NCBI GenBank assembly: GCA_964614655.1
Contig: CAZTPF010000008.1
Span: 11,225-75,224 of the forward strand
Direction of reading: 5' to 3'
Origin: Casp-actino8 sp964614655
Lineage (GTDB): Bacteria > Actinomycetota > Acidimicrobiia > Acidimicrobiales > Ilumatobacteraceae
DNA length: 64,000 nucleotides
A model generated the notes under the pieces. That model was not told where the DNA came from, did no database searches, and saw nothing but the letters and a program-made list of their open reading frames with translations. Position numbers and translations under genes: made by a program. Positions 34,320 through 43,342 of this stretch are shown in pieces; position 1 is the first letter of the stretch, and each line of letters starts with the position of its first letter.

Positions 34320-34329
34320 TACAGTCGGG

Positions 34330-35229
34330 TCAGTTGTCGCTGGTCGAAGCCCCCGACCGACCCGAGGTCGACCGGCGAGTGCTCGGACGCCCCGACAACT
34401 CGTTCAGGAACTCGATGAAGCCCCGCGCACCGTCGGCGTAGAAGTCGGCCCCCAGTTCACGGGCCATGCCGGCGTCGGTGATGGCTGACCCGCCGAGCAC
34501 CACCGGAACCTCGTCACCCATGGCCCGGCGCAAGGCCTGCACGACCTCCACCGCACCTGGCACCGCCACCGGTGTGGTGACACTGACGCCGACGGCGGTC
34601 AGACCGGCCATCCGAGAGGCGGCGTGCACGAACGAGTTGGCCGGCGTGTCGGCTCCGAGGTCGAACACTTCCCACCCCTCGAGACGCAAGAGATCGGCCA
34701 GCATGGCCAGAGCGAGGGCATGACGCTCCCCGGCCGGACCGCCGATCAGCACGTCGCCACGACGGCGGCCCCGACGGACGAACCGCGGGCTCAACTGGCC
34801 GACCAGACGAGTCACGATCACGGTGGCCTGGTGCTCGACCGAGATGTCGATCTCCCCACGCGACCACTGGGCGCCGATGTCGGCCAGGGCCGGCGACACG
34901 ATCTCGAGATACACCTCTTCGATGTCGCTACCGGCGTCGATGGCCCGCTGGACCACCTGCCACGCCCCACCGGCGTCGGCGTTCACGAGACACTGCAACA
35001 ACTCGCCCGAGTAGTCGCCGGTACGCCGGGCATCCACGGCGGAGCGAGGTGTCGACGCCCGCTCGGTGGCCCGCTTGCGAAATTCTTCGAGGGCGTGGGG
35101 CGTGACCTGCCAGACACCCTTCACCCGGGTCGCCGCCAGCTTGCCTTGACGCACGTAGCGATACGCCGTCATGTAATGCACGCCGAGAACCTTCGCTGCG
35201 TCGTCCAGCGACATCGGTTCGGAATTCAC
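34330..35229 (-). CDS. B12-binding transcriptional regulator, CarH/LitR-like
   Basis: A 299-residue protein with an N-terminal excisionase/MerR-type helix-turn-helix (DDAAKVLGVHYMTAYRYVRQGKL, residues about 10-35), a four-helix cap and a C-terminal cobalamin-binding Rossmann domain. The cap contains WSRGEIDISVEH, which is exactly the Wx9EH signature of adenosylcobalamin photoreceptors, and GERHALAL supplies the lower-ligand His. In CarH, light breaks the Co-C bond and releases DNA. I infer light- or B12-responsive repression; no carotenoid genes are in the window, so the target is unknown. GTG 35229 lies 7 bases after TAGCCT. Confidence 0.85.
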   Translation of the reverse strand: MNSEPMSLDDAAKVLGVHYMTAYRYVRQGKLAATRVKGVWQVTPHALEEFRKRATERASTPRSAVDARRTGDYSGELLQCLVNADAGGAWQVVQRAIDAGSDIEEVYLEIVSPALADIGAQWSRGEIDISVEHQATVIVTRLVGQLSPRFVRRGRRRGDVLIGGPAGERHALALAMLADLLRLEGWEVFDLGADTPANSFVHAASRMAGLTAVGVSVTTPVAVPGAVEVVQALRRAMGDEVPVVLGGSAITDAGMARELGADFYADGARGFIEFLNELSGRPSTRRSTSGRSGASTSDN

Positions 35230-35235
35230 GCCCAC

Positions 35236-35241
35236 AGGCTA
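35236..35241 (-). promoter_or_regulatory. -10 hexamer TAGCCT, leaderless promoter
   Basis: On the minus strand it ends 7 bases before GTG 35229 and selects that start over GTG 35235 and ATG 35214. Confidence 0.6.
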
Positions 35242-35310
35242 AATGGGGCCACCCGGCACTGCGTGATCGTGCGCTGTGAATTCGTGAACAGTCCGAAACG
35301 TGGATTTTTC

Positions 35311-35410
35311 NNNNNNNNNNNNNNNNNNNNNNNNNNNNNNNNNNNNNNNNNNNNNNNNNNNNNNNNNNNNNNNNNNNNNNNNNNNNNNNNNNNNNNNNNN
35401 NNNNNNNNNN
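35311..35410. other. Scaffold gap, 100 N
   Basis: The flanks do not overlap. It removes the 3' end of the NifU-N-like gene. True length unknown. Confidence 0.95.
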
Positions 35411-35670
35411 TCGACGAGGCCCGCCGAGTCGAACCCCTTCTCGAGGTCGACGGTGACCATGTTCTGGTACACGTGCACGCCGGCCACGCGGCCGGTGGCG
35501 AAGAGACGACGGGCCAGTTCGGCCGAGGGGGTGTCGGCCGACGAGTGGCCCGAGCGATCGCCGACCACGAACGACTCGTGCCCCATACCCGAGAGGCTGC
35601 GATTGGCTTCGAAGCGAACGATGCCCGGACGGCGGCTCGGCTTCTCGACGACGAGAACGGGTTGACCCAT
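35411..35670 (-). CDS. NifU N-terminal (Nfu_N)-like protein, 3' end lost in gap
   Basis: The first 86 residues of a small protein. The segment RRPGIVRFEANRSLSGMGHE followed by ELARRLFATGRVAGVHVYQN matches the Nfu/NifU N-terminal domain found as a stand-alone protein in actinobacteria, where VHVYxNxVTV closes the fold. A role in iron-sulfur cluster handling is inferred from the family only. About 10-20 residues are probably missing in the gap. The ATG at 35670 is 7 bases after TAATGT on the minus strand. Confidence 0.75.
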
Positions 35671-35676
35671 GCCGAC

Positions 35677-35682
35677 ACATTA
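35677..35682 (-). promoter_or_regulatory. -10 hexamer TAATGT, leaderless promoter
   Basis: On the minus strand it ends 7 bases before ATG 35670. Confidence 0.55.
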
Positions 35683-35746
35683 GTGGCGCATTCGACAGGT
35701 CGTCCGAATCGAAAGCGGGTCGATGACGACGGTACGGTGACGAACC

Positions 35747-37021
35747 ATGTCGACTGCATCCGAACTCCCGTCGTTGACCGATTTCGAAGCGGAGGCTCTC
35801 GCCTTCCTCGAAGCCAACGCCACGCGCAAACAGGCCGAGAAGAAGTTCGTGTGGGGCGAAGGCTCCGACAAGGTCTCGATGTTCGAGGAGAAGGATCGCG
35901 ACAGCGAGCGCGACGACGTGGCGCGCGCTCAGGAGTGGCGACGCAAGCGTTTCGACGCCGGTTTCGGGTGGATCACCGGACCGGTCGACTTCGGCGGACG
36001 AGCGCTGCCGAGCAGCTATCAGCGCGTCTACGACTCTCTCGAGTCGAAGTTCGAAACCCCCAACATGAGCTGCTTCACGATCGGACTCGGCATGGTCGCA
36101 CCCACGATCCTGGCCCACGGTTCCGACACCGCTCGTAACGCCTACCTGCAGAAGATGTATCGCGGCGACGTCATCGGCTGCCAGTTGTTCAGTGAGCCGG
36201 GGGCCGGTTCCGATCTGGCCAGTCTTTCCACCAAGGCCGAACGTGACGGCGACGAGTGGGTCATCACCGGCCAGAAGGTCTGGACGAGCGGCGCGCACTA
36301 CAGCGACATCGGCGAGATCATCGCCCGAACCGACGTGAACCTTCCCAAGCACAAGGGCCTCACCGGTTTCGTCGTCGACATGAAGGCACCGGGCGTCGAG
36401 ATTCGGCCGCTGCGCCAGATGACCGGCGGCGCGTCGTTCAACGAAGTGTTCTTCACCGAAGTTCGCGTACCCGACGATCACCGTCTCGGCGACGTCAACA
36501 ACGGCTGGAACGTGGCCCTCACCACCCTCATGAACGAGCGAGCTGCGATCGGCGCCGGTGGCGGTGGCGGGGGCATCAACCTGTTCGCCCGCATCCTCGA
36601 AATGGCCAAGTTCTACGGAGTGGCCGACGATCCGGTGCTACGCGACGAACTCGCCAATCTCATCATCAACAACAAGGTCGCGGCCTACAACAATCAGCGC
36701 GCTCTCGACAAGATCAAGGCCGGTCAGATGCCCGGACCCGAGTTGAGCATGGCCAAATTGGTCGGCACCGACAACATGCGTCGCATGGGCGATTTCCTCT
36801 CACATCTGCTCGGCACCAAGTTGGTGGCCGACAGCGGCGAGTGGGGAACCTACGCCTGGAGTCAGCTCATCCTCGGCACACCCGGCGGACGAATCGCCGG
36901 CGGTTCCGACGAGGTGATGCGCAACATCCTCGCCGAGCGCGTGCTCGGCCTGCCCAAGGATCCGGGTATCGACTCGACGAGTCCGTTCAAGGACTTGAAG
37001 GTCGGCACCCAGAAAGCCTGA
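35747..37021 (+). CDS. Acyl-CoA dehydrogenase family protein
   Basis: A 424-residue acyl-CoA dehydrogenase. Seen: QLFSEPGAGSDLASLSTKA with flavin contacts, ITGQKVWTSGAHYSD, DVNNGWNVALTTLMNERAAIG followed by a run of glycines (GAGGGGGG near residue 270), and the C-terminal AGGSDEVMRNILAERVLGLPKDP. The usual catalytic Glu of YEGT is replaced (IAGGSDE), as in other FadE enzymes of steroid-type pathways. TACGGT ends 9 bases before the ATG, so the leader is at most two or three bases. It is monocistronic and no regulon operator precedes it. Confidence 0.92.
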   Translation: MSTASELPSLTDFEAEALAFLEANATRKQAEKKFVWGEGSDKVSMFEEKDRDSERDDVARAQEWRRKRFDAGFGWITGPVDFGGRALPSSYQRVYDSLESKFETPNMSCFTIGLGMVAPTILAHGSDTARNAYLQKMYRGDVIGCQLFSEPGAGSDLASLSTKAERDGDEWVITGQKVWTSGAHYSDIGEIIARTDVNLPKHKGLTGFVVDMKAPGVEIRPLRQMTGGASFNEVFFTEVRVPDDHRLGDVNNGWNVALTTLMNERAAIGAGGGGGGINLFARILEMAKFYGVADDPVLRDELANLIINNKVAAYNNQRALDKIKAGQMPGPELSMAKLVGTDNMRRMGDFLSHLLGTKLVADSGEWGTYAWSQLILGTPGGRIAGGSDEVMRNILAERVLGLPKDPGIDSTSPFKDLKVGTQKA

Positions 37022-37051
37022 GCCGGCCGAGCTGCGTCGACGGTTCGCGTC

Positions 37052-39283
37052 TCAGTGCGAGAAGTGGACCTTCGGGAGACGCTTGTCGAGCCACTTCGGA
37101 ATCCACCAGTTGTGGCGTCCGAGCAGACTCATCACCGACGGTACGAGCATCATGCGGATCACCGTGGCGTCGAGGAAGACCGCCAGAGCGAGCGTGACTC
37201 CGAGTTCGGTCGGCGGAATCGGACCCGTCACACCGAAGGCCACGAACACCACGATCATGATGAGGGCCGCGTTGGTGATGGGACGTCCGGTCATGGCGAT
37301 GCCTTCTCGGATCGCCCGCTGGGTGTCGCCGGTCGTCTCGTAGCGCTCGCGGATGGCGGCCAGCAAGAAGAGCTGGTAGTCCATGGCGAGTCCGAACAAC
37401 AGGGCGAAGAAGAAGATCGGCGCCCAGGCGTTCACGAATCCTTGGTGCTCGATTCCGAGTAGTCCGGCTCCGATCCCGTGCTGGAACACGATCGTCGCGA
37501 ACCCGAAACTCGCCGCCACACCGATGAGGTTGAGCACGATCGAGCTCACGGCGATCGCCACACTGCGGAACACGAGGAGCAACAGCACGAACGCCACGAT
37601 CATGATGAGAACGACGGCGAGCGGAGCCTTGCCGGTGAGGGTCTCGGTGAGGTCGTAGTTCTGCGAGGCTGGACCACCGACCTCGGCGCCGGGCACCGCA
37701 GTCTCGAGTGACTGGCGAATGCGCTCGACCATTTGTCCGGTGCGGGCGTCCTCGGGACCGGTCTGGCCGAAGGCGCGCACCACCGAACGTCCGGTCGATT
37801 CGTTCACGGCCACGGTCTGGGCGGCGATCACGTTCTCGTCGGCGAGCACTGCGTCGACGACCAGATCTTCGGTCCCCGTGGGTGTGGTGACGAACAACGG
37901 AGCCGCCGCGCCTTCACCGAAGGCCGAGGTCACGAGTTCGTAGCCGTCGCGACTGGATTCGCCGGTGTCGACCACTCGTGCACCCGGCATACCGAGGTCC
38001 ATGCCGATGGCCGGGGCTCCGAGGCCGAGCAGCAACACGAGACCGAGAACCAACGTGAGGCCGGGACGCTTCAGGGCCGCGCCCGTCCACCGCACCCAAC
38101 GACCTTCGGCGGCGCGATCCATGTCGGGTTCGCCCTTTTTGACCAGAACGCGATCTCCCATGGCGGCCAGTACGGCCGGCAACAACGTGAGCGACGCCAA
38201 GGCGACCGCCGTGACCGAGAGGATCATGCCGAGGGCCATCGAACGGAACACCATGATCGGCACGACGAAGATCGCGGCGAGCGACATGATGACGGTGAGG
38301 GCCGAGAGGAACACCGCTTTGCCCGACGACATGAGCGCGTTGGCCATGGAGTCCTCGCACGTGTGGCCGTCCTCGCGTTCTTCGCGATAGCGGGTGACGA
38401 TGAAGAGCGAATAGTCGATGCCGACTGCGAGTCCGATCATCATCGAGAAGTTCATCGACCACACCGACAGCGGTGTGATCGCCGTCAGCAGATTGAGGCT
38501 GGCGAAACCGACGGCGATTCCGGCGATGGCGAGGATGAGCGGGATGCCAGCGGCGAGTGCGGCGCCGAAGGCGACGAACAAAAGAATGAGCGTGGGCAGA
38601 CCCGACAACAATTCGGCCTTGTGCAACGCCTTCTCGTTGGCGTGGTTGAAATCGCTCCAGACCGGCCACTCGCCGGTCACCTCGGCCTGGACACCATCCG
38701 GCAACTCGCGATCGTCGACGAAATGGATGAGATCGTTGGCGGCTTCGGGAAGGTCGGCGTCCGCCTCGTAGGCGAGCGACACCGGGATCATGATCGTGCG
38801 GCCGTCAGGCGACACGAGTCCGGCCTCGGCGGGCAACTGAGTCGGATCGGCCAGTCCGGCGACCATCTCGCCGCCGATCTCGGCCGACAACGCCGACACG
38901 AGACCGGCCACGATCGTCGGATCGTCGGCAAAGGTGTCGGGCTGGTTCACGACGACGATCGCCGATTCGGCCCCCACCATCGGGAAGTCGTTGCGCAGTT
39001 CGTCGCGCACTTTCTGGGCTGTCGAACCTTGGGCCTCCCAACCGGCCCCCGACAACGCACCCGACACGCCGACGGCGAGCGGTGCGGCGAGAATCACGAC
39101 GAGGGCCCAGATGGCCATGACCGGCCGGCGCCGCCGGACGGCGAAACGGGCCAGACGATCGAACAGCGGACGCTTTCCTCCGTCCGGGGTGTGCATCGGA
39201 GTGTCGTGCGGGATGACCGTGTCGGGTGTTCCGTAGGCAGGGGTCGCCCCGGTTTCGGTCGTCTCGGTGGTGGTCATGTTCAT
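37052..39283 (-). CDS. MMPL-family (RND-type) transporter
   Basis: A 743-residue transporter with the two-fold repeat of the MMPL/RND family: an initial membrane helix, a large extracytoplasmic loop, a block of five to six helices, and the same again. Signature segments are AVGIDYSLFIVTRYREER in the first half and FGLAMDYQLFLLAAIRERYE in the second, with the proton-relay Asp-Tyr in both. MMPL proteins export lipids, siderophores or hydrophobic drugs. ATG 39283 follows AAGGGAG. Its promoter (TAGAGT on the minus strand, 39310-39315) touches a perfect ATACCCCTAGGGGTAT palindrome, suggesting metal- or persulfide-responsive control by a CsoR-like protein. Confidence 0.92.
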   Translation of the reverse strand: MNMTTTETTETGATPAYGTPDTVIPHDTPMHTPDGGKRPLFDRLARFAVRRRRPVMAIWALVVILAAPLAVGVSGALSGAGWEAQGSTAQKVRDELRNDFPMVGAESAIVVVNQPDTFADDPTIVAGLVSALSAEIGGEMVAGLADPTQLPAEAGLVSPDGRTIMIPVSLAYEADADLPEAANDLIHFVDDRELPDGVQAEVTGEWPVWSDFNHANEKALHKAELLSGLPTLILLFVAFGAALAAGIPLILAIAGIAVGFASLNLLTAITPLSVWSMNFSMMIGLAVGIDYSLFIVTRYREEREDGHTCEDSMANALMSSGKAVFLSALTVIMSLAAIFVVPIMVFRSMALGMILSVTAVALASLTLLPAVLAAMGDRVLVKKGEPDMDRAAEGRWVRWTGAALKRPGLTLVLGLVLLLGLGAPAIGMDLGMPGARVVDTGESSRDGYELVTSAFGEGAAAPLFVTTPTGTEDLVVDAVLADENVIAAQTVAVNESTGRSVVRAFGQTGPEDARTGQMVERIRQSLETAVPGAEVGGPASQNYDLTETLTGKAPLAVVLIMIVAFVLLLLVFRSVAIAVSSIVLNLIGVAASFGFATIVFQHGIGAGLLGIEHQGFVNAWAPIFFFALLFGLAMDYQLFLLAAIRERYETTGDTQRAIREGIAMTGRPITNAALIMIVVFVAFGVTGPIPPTELGVTLALAVFLDATVIRMMLVPSVMSLLGRHNWWIPKWLDKRLPKVHFSH

Positions 39284-39314
39284 ACTCCCTTGGGTATCGA
39301 GCCGGGGGGACTCT

Positions 39315-39330
39315 ATACCCCTAGGGGTAT
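39315..39330. promoter_or_regulatory. CsoR-family-like operator palindrome
   Basis: ATACCCCTAGGGGTAT, a perfect 16-base palindrome of the TACCC/GGGTA class bound by CsoR/CstR-type repressors. It adjoins the predicted -10 box of the MMPL gene and the end of rnhB. A half-site GGGTAT lies at 39291-39296. No CsoR gene is in the window. Confidence 0.55.
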
Positions 39331-40028
39331 CAGGTCAACTCTCGACCGACCGTGTCGAGACCGGTCCAGAAACCGAGTGCGTCCATGAACGCCCACGAAC
39401 GCCGGTGGATCGCCGAGGGCCCGAGGGCGTACAGACCGGCCCGATGCCAGGCACAGGGGTAACCCTTGTTCGATTCGAAGCGATAGGCCGGATGTTGGTC
39501 GGCGAGATCGCGCATGAGGCGGTCGCGGGTGACCTTGGCGAGGATCGACGCCGCGGCGACCGACAGGCAACGGGTGTCACCCTTCACCACCGTGGTCACA
39601 TGAGGGACCAGAGGGGACACGAAGTCCCACGAGCCGTCGACGATCGCCGAGTCGGGCCGAGTCGCAAGACCGGCGAGGGCTCGTTCGGTCGCCAACCGCT
39701 GTGCACGAGACATCCCCAGTCGATCGCATTCGACAGGAGACGCCATGCCCACCGACCAGTCGTCCACCCACGAAGCGACCTCGTCGAACATCCGCTCGCG
39801 CTTCTTCTCCGAGATCGACTTCGAGTCGCGAATGAGAACCTCGACATCGTGGATTCCGGAGTCGGCATCCGGCACGATCGCGACACCGACGGCCAACGGA
39901 CCGGCCCAAGCTCCCTTGCCCACTTCGTCGACGCCGACGATGGTTCGGCGGCCCGTGTTGCGCAATTCGGTCTCGAGGTCGCGTGTCGGCCGAAGAGGCG
40001 ACCGTGACGTCGAGGTCGAAGCCGACAC
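39330..40028 (-). CDS. rnhB: Ribonuclease HII
   Basis: A 232-residue RNase HII, which removes ribonucleotides from RNA/DNA hybrids. Seen: VGVDEVGKGAWAGPLAVGV with the first catalytic Asp and Glu (the family has DE-x-GRG; here GKGAW), IRDSKSISEKKRE, IVDGSWDF, VVKGDTRCLSVAAASILAKV and the last acidic residue before RFESNKGYP. GTG 40028 follows an AGGAGG ribosome-binding site, 9 bases after the selD stop, so selD and rnhB form an operon. The Lys in place of Arg in GRG is a small deviation. Confidence 0.9.
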   Translation of the reverse strand: MSASTSTSRSPLRPTRDLETELRNTGRRTIVGVDEVGKGAWAGPLAVGVAIVPDADSGIHDVEVLIRDSKSISEKKRERMFDEVASWVDDWSVGMASPVECDRLGMSRAQRLATERALAGLATRPDSAIVDGSWDFVSPLVPHVTTVVKGDTRCLSVAAASILAKVTRDRLMRDLADQHPAYRFESNKGYPCAWHRAGLYALGPSAIHRRSWAFMDALGFWTGLDTVGRELT

Positions 40029-40037
40029 GAGAACCTC

Positions 40038-41048
40038 CTAGACGAGCCGGAGTCCGGGATCACCCGACTCGACGCGTCCGATCACGGTGAACGGGCCGAC
40101 GGGACCGACGATCGCATCGACCGACGACGGATCGACGGCGGCGAGCAATCCACCCGAGGTCTGCGGATCGAAGACCATCGTCTCGAACGCGGGATCGACC
40201 GAGGCGTCACGTCGAACGTGGCGTTCGACCGCCTGTCGGTTCCGTGCGTCTCCCCCGGTCTTCACTCCGCTCACCGCCGCGTCGAAAACGTCGGCGTACA
40301 GAGGCAACGATCGCGTGTCGATCACGAACGTCGCGTGAGCACGTTCGGCCATCTCCCACCCGTGTCCGGCCAGACCGAATCCGGTCACGTCGGTGACGGC
40401 GCGCACTCCCGCGCTTTCGCGGAGAATCTCGCTCGCACGGCGATTGAGCGTTCTCATCCCTGCGATCGCCTCGGCCTTGGCGCGTGCGGAGTCGCACGCG
40501 AGAGCCACACCCGTTCCGAGCGGTTTCGACAGAACGAGCACGTCGCCAGGACGAGCTCCCTCCTTGCGAAAGACTCGTTCGGGATGCACCACACCCTGCA
40601 CGGCCAGACCGAAGATCGGTTCGGGATTGCGAATCGTGTGCCCCCCGGCCACCGAACCGCCCGCCTCGGCCACCACGGTCGCCGCCGCGTCGAAGATGGT
40701 GACGATGGCCTCGCGGGGGAAGTGCTCGGGGAAGGCGGCCACGTTCACCGCCATGATCACCCGGCCTCCCATGGCGAACACGTCGCTGCAGGCGTTGGCG
40801 GCCGCGATGGCCCCGAAGTCGGCCGGGTCGTCGACGAGCGGGGGGAAGAAATCGGTGGTGCTCACGATGGCGACGTCGTCGCTCACCTGGTAGACCGCGG
40901 CATCGTCGAATGGCGCCAGCCCGACGATCAGCCCGGGATCGACCGAGCGGGGCAGGTCGTCGACCAGGCCGGCGAGCAGATCCTTTCCCCATTTGGCGGC
41001 ACACCCGCCACAACTCGTCCATTCGGTGAGTCGGAGAACATCGCTCAT
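40038..41048 (-). CDS. selD: Selenide, water dikinase SelD
   Basis: A 336-residue selenophosphate synthetase. Seen: the N-terminal catalytic loop TSCGGCAAKWG with Cys in place of Sec and the essential Lys, DDAAVYQ, STTDFFPPLVDDPADFG, the ATP-binding GRVIMAVNVAAFPEH, GHTIRNPEPIFGLAVQG, LSKPLGTGV, and FDPQTSGGLLAAV. It makes selenophosphate for selenocysteine tRNA, 2-selenouridine or other uses; selA, selB and tRNA-Sec are not in the window. ATG 41048 is set by TACACT ending 7 bases upstream. Operon partner rnhB follows. Confidence 0.92.
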   Translation of the reverse strand: MSDVLRLTEWTSCGGCAAKWGKDLLAGLVDDLPRSVDPGLIVGLAPFDDAAVYQVSDDVAIVSTTDFFPPLVDDPADFGAIAAANACSDVFAMGGRVIMAVNVAAFPEHFPREAIVTIFDAAATVVAEAGGSVAGGHTIRNPEPIFGLAVQGVVHPERVFRKEGARPGDVLVLSKPLGTGVALACDSARAKAEAIAGMRTLNRRASEILRESAGVRAVTDVTGFGLAGHGWEMAERAHATFVIDTRSLPLYADVFDAAVSGVKTGGDARNRQAVERHVRRDASVDPAFETMVFDPQTSGGLLAAVDPSSVDAIVGPVGPFTVIGRVESGDPGLRLV

Positions 41049-41054
41049 GTTCGA

Positions 41055-41060
41055 AGTGTA
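41055..41060 (-). promoter_or_regulatory. -10 hexamer TACACT of selD, leaderless
   Basis: On the minus strand it ends 7 bases before ATG 41048. Confidence 0.6.
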
Positions 41061-41134
41061 GGGCGCACTCTTTCGGCCTTCCACCAGGAGTGATACGGTC
41101 GTCTCGGGTCCGCGAGGACCGGAGCGGAGGAGCC

Positions 41135-43330
41135 ATGCGCAAGCGCGATCAGCGGCCGACGAGCCCTGAACCCGAGTCCGACACCCTGACGCGTTCGTTC
41201 GAAGAACTCACAACATCGTTCGACGCTCCCCCGCCGGTACGTCGGTCGATGACGATCGGGCGGGCCGACGATCCAGCCGAGCGCCAAGCCGACCGCATGG
41301 CCGACGCCGCGCTGGCGAACCTCGGGGCCTACGACGACTCGGGAGTCTCGACCATCGCTCGGCGTACCGTCGACGACGATCCTCTCGGAGGCACCGACGT
41401 CGATCCGTCGCTCCAGCGATCGATCGACGCCAAACGCGGCGGCGGACGACCCCTCGGTGACCGCGAATCGAATGCGTTCTCCGATTCCTACGGCGTCGAT
41501 CTCTCCGGTGTGCGCGTCCACACCGACTCCGACGCCGATCGACTGAGTCGTTCACTGCAGGCCGATGCGTTCACCACCGGCAACGACGTCTTCTTCCGCC
41601 GTGGCATGTACGAACCCGGCACGTCACGAGGCGACCGACTCATCGGGCACGAATTGGCGCACGTTGCGACCGAGTCGGCCGGAGCGTCGCGAAGCATCCA
41701 CCGTTTCATGAGCGCCGACGCCTTCAACGAGCTCACGTACCAGAGTTTCTTCTCGTCGAAGAGCAAGGCCCAGCTCGCCATCGCCGACATGCTGCGCGAA
41801 CTCGACAAGTTGAAAGTGAAGGGACAGGTCCCCGACACGAACTTGGCGGCGGCCATCGCCAAGATCGACGGAATGATCAAGATCGCCAAGGCGTGGAAGG
41901 CCGACCACGAAGACGAGAACGGCAAGGCCGACGAGGACAAGCTCCGGCGCTACCAAGGTTTCGTCCAGTTCATCACCCGCGCCGAACAAGAACTCCAGAC
42001 TCTGAAGGGTCGCAGCAGCGGTGCCGCCGACGAGGCCGCCGCCATGCCGGCCGACGCACGAGTGACGAGTCTCGAAAAGCACTATCTCGGTGATGGCGTC
42101 ACCCTCTTCCAGCGAGCCGGAGCCGCACTCGACGAATTGCTCGAGAAGCCAGGTCAGTCGGCCGAGTTCAAGATCGAGTTGACCATTCCGGTTCCTCCGG
42201 CGACCGTCGGCGGCTTCCTCGAACTGTCGGCCGAGCGCGACGACAAGGGCATCGAAGCCAAGGGCACCATCGCCATCACCGGTGGCGGCAGCGTGGGTGT
42301 CGCCGAACTGAAGGGTGCCCTCGGTGGCTACGTGGCCGCCAAGGGAGCCAACGGTGCCATGGTCGGATCGCTCATCGAATACGCGTTGTATCGACGTTGC
42401 GCCGAGAGCGACATGATCCCCTGGGAGGCCGAGGCCTACCTGTTCGGTGGAAGTGCCGACGCTCGCGGCAAACGGCGAGCCGAGAAGAAGTCGCTCGAGA
42501 CCGAGAAGTCGGCCTTTGGTGCCGATGACAGCGAGGACGGCGACGAGTTCTACGCCGAAACCGGAGCCATGGCCGGATTCGAAGCCAAGGCCGGCCTGTC
42601 CGACGCACTCGAAGTGGGAGGCGGCGTCACCGCCACCACCGGAACGCGTACCGACCGCAAGTCGCTCGAGCAGAGCAAGGGTGTCGGCGCCAAGAACAAG
42701 AAGGCCGACGGTTGGGTCAACACCCTGTCGGGCGGCACACGTGGCGCTCAGGAAAAGACGGGGCGGACGACGCGTGGCTTCTCGGTCGCCGCATCGGTCA
42801 CGGTTCTCGGTACCGAGATCGGCGCCGAGTACTCGGCCGCCTGGAGTGCCGACAAGGGCGCCGACGGCAAGACCACGACCATGCAGATCGACTCGAGTGC
42901 CATTGCGATCAGCATCGAGGAGATCCCGATCGAGAAACTCGTCGGCGACGCCGGCAAGGAGATCGTCATGAAGGCGATCGACGAGATTCAAAAGGCGATC
43001 GAAAGTGCTCCCGACGAGCAAGTCGATTCGGCAGAAGAGGCCCAACTCGACGCCATGATCGATCAGGCCAAGGGCTCGGCGGAAGAGTCGGCTCAGGCGG
43101 CCATCGAAGAGGCCGGCGGCGAGTTCGAGTCGGCCGAGGCCCTCGGCGCCGAACTCGGCTTCGACTTCCTCGAGAAGGAGTTGTCGTTCAAGATCACCAA
43201 GACCAGCGGTTACAAAGTCGCACTCGGTGTCGTCGAAGTCGAAGCCAAGAAGACCGAGACCCTCTTCGAGAAGACGAAGAGTTTCAAGAAAGAAGACGCC
43301 AAGAAGGACGACGCCGCGGCGTCGAAGTGA
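41135..43330 (+). CDS. DUF4157 (eCIS-core) protein with HELAH motif
   Basis: A 731-residue protein. Residues about 35-60 carry MTIGRADDPAERQADRMAD, the usual lead-in to DUF4157; the DUF4157 domain (about 105-180) shows YGVDLSGVRVHTDSDADR, ADAFTTGNDVFFRRGMYEPG and the metallopeptidase-like HELAH at 172-176. A helical segment rich in charged residues follows, then a beta-rich glycine segment (about 345-600) and an acidic/lysine helical tail. DUF4157 proteins are frequent cargo or accessory proteins of extracellular contractile injection systems. ATG 41135 follows GGAGGAG; TACGGT at 41094-41099. First gene of a four-gene cassette (next start 12 bases downstream). Confidence 0.85.
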   Translation: MRKRDQRPTSPEPESDTLTRSFEELTTSFDAPPPVRRSMTIGRADDPAERQADRMADAALANLGAYDDSGVSTIARRTVDDDPLGGTDVDPSLQRSIDAKRGGGRPLGDRESNAFSDSYGVDLSGVRVHTDSDADRLSRSLQADAFTTGNDVFFRRGMYEPGTSRGDRLIGHELAHVATESAGASRSIHRFMSADAFNELTYQSFFSSKSKAQLAIADMLRELDKLKVKGQVPDTNLAAAIAKIDGMIKIAKAWKADHEDENGKADEDKLRRYQGFVQFITRAEQELQTLKGRSSGAADEAAAMPADARVTSLEKHYLGDGVTLFQRAGAALDELLEKPGQSAEFKIELTIPVPPATVGGFLELSAERDDKGIEAKGTIAITGGGSVGVAELKGALGGYVAAKGANGAMVGSLIEYALYRRCAESDMIPWEAEAYLFGGSADARGKRRAEKKSLETEKSAFGADDSEDGDEFYAETGAMAGFEAKAGLSDALEVGGGVTATTGTRTDRKSLEQSKGVGAKNKKADGWVNTLSGGTRGAQEKTGRTTRGFSVAASVTVLGTEIGAEYSAAWSADKGADGKTTTMQIDSSAIAISIEEIPIEKLVGDAGKEIVMKAIDEIQKAIESAPDEQVDSAEEAQLDAMIDQAKGSAEESAQAAIEEAGGEFESAEALGAELGFDFLEKELSFKITKTSGYKVALGVVEVEAKKTETLFEKTKSFKKEDAKKDDAAASK

Positions 43331-43342
43331 CGGTTCAGCACC

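Noticed and set aside
35242..35310. A gene or RNA in the short stretch before the second N run
   Set aside because: Only about 70 bases are visible; no open frame, hairpin or promoter is convincing.
40038..41048. A selenocysteine insertion in SelD
   Set aside because: The catalytic loop has Cys codons (CGGCAAK) and no in-frame TGA is needed to keep the reading frame.
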